64,000 nt of DNA, taken from contig CAZAPS010000005.1 in the NCBI GenBank assembly GCA_964487355.1, positions 1-64,000 on the forward strand, in the 5' to 3' direction. A program made the position numbers and the translations under genes. Below the pieces are notes generated by a model. That model saw nothing but the letters and a program-made list of their open reading frames with translations, was not told where the DNA came from and did no database searches. The DNA comes from JAXGYX01 sp964487355. Its GTDB lineage: Bacteria; Bacillota; Clostridia; Saccharofermentanales; Fastidiosipilaceae. Shown piece after piece: positions 61,666-64,000 of the stretch; within the stretch, counting starts at the first letter, position 1; every line of letters starts with the position of its first letter.

Positions 61666-63390
61666 TCAATATTCCAAGATCATATCATCCAACGCCTCTC
61701 CCGGAGGAACCATCGGCAGAACATTCGCCTCACGCTCAATGATAAACTCAATCAATGTCGGTGTCTCCTTGTTGGCCTTCGCCGCCAACAGGGCAGGAAC
61801 AATCCCTTCTTCATCGGTCACACGTATGGATTTCATATTATAGGCGTCGGCGACTCGGCAAAAGTCCGGCACAAACTCAGGGCAGCTTTCGTTGGGGCCG
61901 GCACAAAGCGGATCACAACTTTGGCGCCTCATCATGCAGGTCTGAGAATAACGGCCGTTGTAAAACATTTCCTGCCATTGGCGCACATTGCCCAGGTAAC
62001 CGTTGTTCATGACGGCGATGATGATCGGCAATTCCTGTTTCACGGCGGTCGCCAACTCCTGCATGTTCATCTGGAATCCGCCATCTCCATTGATGCTGAT
62101 CACATCTCGATCGGGGTAGCCGATTTGCGCGCCAATCGCTGCGGGAAACCCATAGCCCATGGTGCCAAGTCCGCCCGAGGTCAGCAGTCTCTTTTTGTGG
62201 TCCAGTTCAATATATTGCGTTGTCCAGAGTTGGTTTTGCCCCACGTCGGTGGTGACAATCACATCGTCAAAATTCTCATTGATCCCTTGGATGATCTTTT
62301 CCGCGGTCAAACCATCATATTTCTCCATTTGAATCGGGAAATCTCTTTGCCAGCCGCGGATCCGCTCTACCCACTCATCGATGTCCATACGTTCGCACAG
62401 GTCCAACATGTTGAGAATCGCGTCATTGGCGTCGCCCACGATCGGGATGTCCACGACAATGTTGCGAGAAATGGACGCCGGATCGATATCGACATGAACA
62501 ATTGTGGTCTCTGTGGCGAAGGTGCTCAGCTTGCCGGTGATGCGATCATTAAATCGACAACCGATCGAAAAGATCAGATCCGCCTCACTGATCGCGTGGT
62601 TGGACGCGTAATTTCCATGGATCCCGATGTTGCCGATATAAAGCGGGTGCTCGGTCGGCACCGCGCCTTTGCCCATCAAAGTCGTGATGACAGGAACATT
62701 GGTCAGTTCTGTCAGTCTCGTCATCGCCTCGTTGGCGCGGGCGATGTTGACGCCGCCGCCAATCAGGAAGATCGGCTGCTTGGCCGCTTCCAGCGCGCTG
62801 ATCGCTTTCTTTAGTTGTCCCAGATGCACGCGCTCGTTGGGTTTGTAGCTGCGAATCTGAACATCCTCGGGATAATCCGCGCTGCCCAATGTGATCTGCA
62901 CATCTTTGGGAATGTCGACCAAAACCGGACCCGGTTTGCCGGTGCGGGCGATATAGAAGGCTTCTTTAATGATGCGCCCCAAGTCTTCACGGTCATGCAC
63001 GGTTATCGACCACTTGCTGATGTTGCGCATGATGCCGACCGCGTCAACCTCTTGAAACGCGTCGTTGCCGACCAGTGAGGACGCGACCTGTCCTGAAAAG
63101 ACGACCAGCGGCACACTGTCAAAATTCGCGGTCGCCACGCCGGTAACTGTGTTTGTCACACCCGGACCGCTCGTGACCAGACAAACGCCCACCTTGCCGG
63201 TGGCTCTGGCATATCCATCCGCGGCGTGAACCAGCGCCTGTTCGTGGTGGGGGAAGACCATTTCAATCCCTTCCGCTCCGAATAAAGCGTCAAACAAATC
63301 AATCGCCGTGCCGCCCGGATACGCGAAGATCTTTTCGACGCCTTCCGCCTGCAGGGCTTTAACAAACAAATCAGCACCTTTGATTTTCAT
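61666..63390 (-). CDS. ilvB: Acetolactate synthase large (catalytic) subunit
   Basis: 574 residues, a thiamine diphosphate and FAD-type enzyme. The catalytic Glu lies in PHHEQALVHAADGYARATG; the ThDP motif is INGDGGFQMNMQELATAV through NNGYLGNVRQWQ. It joins two pyruvates, or pyruvate and 2-ketobutyrate, at the start of valine and isoleucine synthesis. ATG 63390 is seven bases after GAGGAGG. It is preceded by a T-box leader. Confidence 0.95.
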   Translation of the reverse strand: MKIKGADLFVKALQAEGVEKIFAYPGGTAIDLFDALFGAEGIEMVFPHHEQALVHAADGYARATGKVGVCLVTSGPGVTNTVTGVATANFDSVPLVVFSGQVASSLVGNDAFQEVDAVGIMRNISKWSITVHDREDLGRIIKEAFYIARTGKPGPVLVDIPKDVQITLGSADYPEDVQIRSYKPNERVHLGQLKKAISALEAAKQPIFLIGGGVNIARANEAMTRLTELTNVPVITTLMGKGAVPTEHPLYIGNIGIHGNYASNHAISEADLIFSIGCRFNDRITGKLSTFATETTIVHVDIDPASISRNIVVDIPIVGDANDAILNMLDLCERMDIDEWVERIRGWQRDFPIQMEKYDGLTAEKIIQGINENFDDVIVTTDVGQNQLWTTQYIELDHKKRLLTSGGLGTMGYGFPAAIGAQIGYPDRDVISINGDGGFQMNMQELATAVKQELPIIIAVMNNGYLGNVRQWQEMFYNGRYSQTCMMRRQSCDPLCAGPNESCPEFVPDFCRVADAYNMKSIRVTDEEGIVPALLAAKANKETPTLIEFIIEREANVLPMVPPGEALDDMILEY

Positions 63391-63474
63391 TTTTACGCCT
63401 CCTCATTTTCTTATAATTTATTCACATCCCCCGCCCATGGCGCTCAGGCATCTTTGGTCATTTCTTCATGGAAC

Positions 63475-63735
63475 AAAAAGCCCTGAACCAATAATTTGGT
63501 TCAGGGCGAATATGTCAATCCGTGTTACCACCTGAATTTGGGGATGTTCCCACACTCTGTCGGTACGCGACGCTAAGTCGGATACCGTTTCCCGATAACG
63601 GGGGATACCGTCACCACCTAATAGGCTCTGCCGTTCAGCGCGACGCTCCAAGGTTACTTCCATTTCACGTGGATGAAGGCTCGCAGCGACCGCCTTCTCT
63701 CTGTGATCCCGTTTGAAATTTACTGGTCCTTATCA
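63475..63735 (-). ncRNA. T-box riboswitch of ilvBN, probable valine (GUA) specifier
   Basis: Read on the minus strand: a stem I region with AGAGAGAAGG and a distal bulge, the specifier loop GAAGTAACC, the T-box AGGTGGTAACACG (63533-63521), and a terminator of GCCCTGAACCAA with TTGGTTCAGGGC (63507-63496 and 63491-63480, loop of four) followed by TTTTT (63479-63475). The codon before ACC in the specifier loop reads GTA (63657-63655), valine. TGGT in the T-box would pair with the ACCA end of an uncharged tRNA. When valine runs low, uncharged tRNA-Val stops termination and ilvBN is expressed. Confidence 0.88.
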
Positions 63736-63765
63736 TCGCGTTTGTTTAATTATGAATTATAGATA

Positions 63766-63794
63766 ATCTATCAAACCAAGTGCGTCGTTGTCAA
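63766..63794 (-). promoter_or_regulatory. Promoter candidate of the ilvBN T-box leader
   Basis: On the minus strand a perfect TTGACA (63794-63789), a 17-base spacer and ATAGAT (63771-63766). The leader would start about 25-30 bases before stem I. A TATAAT-like element lies a few bases further on. Confidence 0.5.
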
Positions 63795-63905
63795 ACGCAA
63801 TCGCAAAATGGCGCGCTTTACGCGCTTTAATCATTATATTAGGTGCCCGGCCGATCGATTTCATGGGAATCAGTCGCGCCATGGATAGAGTCGGATGCCG
63901 AGCCA

Positions 63906-63944
63906 TGAAAACCAAAACGCCGAAACCCCACGGGCGTCGGCGTT
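63906..63944 (-). terminator. Intrinsic terminator of tRNA-Arg
   Basis: AACGCCGA (63916-63923) pairs with TCGGCGTT (63937-63944). On the minus strand it runs into TTGGTTTTC. It lies five bases after the tRNA 3' end. Confidence 0.6.
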
Positions 63945-63948
63945 CAGA

Positions 63949-64000
63949 TGGTGAGTCCAGCAGGATTCGAACCTGCGACCCACAGCTTAGAAGGCTGTTG
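63949..64000 (-). tRNA. tRNA-Arg (anticodon UCU), partial
   Basis: The 3' part is present: anticodon stem-loop ACAGC-CTTCTAA-GCTGT, giving TCT, which reads AGA; T arm GCAGG-TTCGAAT-CCTGC; acceptor strand TGGACTC, discriminator A and encoded CCA (63951-63949). The 5' half lies beyond the window end. Confidence 0.93.

Noticed and set aside
61921..62814. 297-codon plus-strand frame opposite ilvB
   Set aside because: Shadow frame rich in His, Arg and Asp; no domain and no ribosome site.
1..64000. CRISPR array, insertion sequence, integrase or prophage
   Set aside because: No regularly spaced repeats, transposase, integrase or phage structural gene was seen on either strand.

Overview
This window is chromosomal DNA of a Gram-positive bacterium, most likely a non-model member of the Clostridia (Bacillota) with base composition near 50% GC. 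The evidence is the conserved Firmicutes gene blocks: efp-asp23-amaP-nusB-xseAB-ispA-dxs-nadK-argR-recN, phoH-pgpH-ybeY-era-recO, and rny-ymdB. A T-box leader, a CsoR copper switch, strong Shine-Dalgarno sites and TTG/GTG starts agree with this. A run of 100 N at 55451-55550 shows that it is a draft scaffold, plausibly metagenomic. No phage, insertion sequence or CRISPR array was seen, and coding density is high.

Layout. 1-8615: tRNA-Leu(CAA), a MagIII-like DNA glycosylase, a membrane pyrophosphatase, a 973-residue MurL-MurD fusion, a membrane-anchored MerR regulator and a lipoprotein amidase. 8685-16292: transport and metabolism (PutP-type symporter, AI-2E-family permease, Gfo/Idh/MocA dehydrogenase, PiT phosphate transporter with its PhoU-like partner, 5'-nucleotidase) and tRNA-Leu(CAG). 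16601-19141: an XPD/DinG-type helicase with an N-terminal nuclease-like domain. 19157-30374: a long minus-strand housekeeping series (rny / ymdB, solute-binding lipoprotein, lspA, rluD / phoH, pgpH, ybeY-era fusion, recO). 30657-33416: acyl-CoA ligase and a second pseudouridine synthase. 33371-44443: a compact minus-strand cluster from efp to recN that ends in an orphan DNA methyltransferase. 44594-47620: PPK2, trans-2-enoyl-CoA reductase and a lipoprotein. 47873-51036: copper-efflux operon with CsoR. 51095-55168: peptidase, endonuclease IV-like protein, YqeG phosphatase and aspartate kinase. 55292-61031: a polysaccharide-deacetylase-like protein broken by the assembly gap, and a divergent type IIA topoisomerase pair. 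61156-63735: ilvBN under a T-box that appears to read a valine codon. The window ends inside tRNA-Arg(UCU).

Most notable points. (1) One polypeptide combines MurL (UDP-MurNAc-L-Ala-L-Glu epimerase) and MurD (ligase), suggesting that D-glutamate enters peptidoglycan by ligation of L-Glu and then epimerisation, without free D-Glu. (2) YbeY and Era, normally separate ribosome-maturation proteins, are one protein, and dgkA and cdd, which usually lie between them, are absent. (3) CopZ is fused in frame to the end of CopA but keeps its own Shine-Dalgarno and ATG, so one gene may make both pump and chaperone. The promoter of this operon has a CsoR-like palindrome filling the -35/-10 spacer. (4) An orphan methyltransferase sits after recN, where spore formers usually carry spoIVB-spo0A. 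All functional statements come from reading the sequence and family knowledge; no database search was run.
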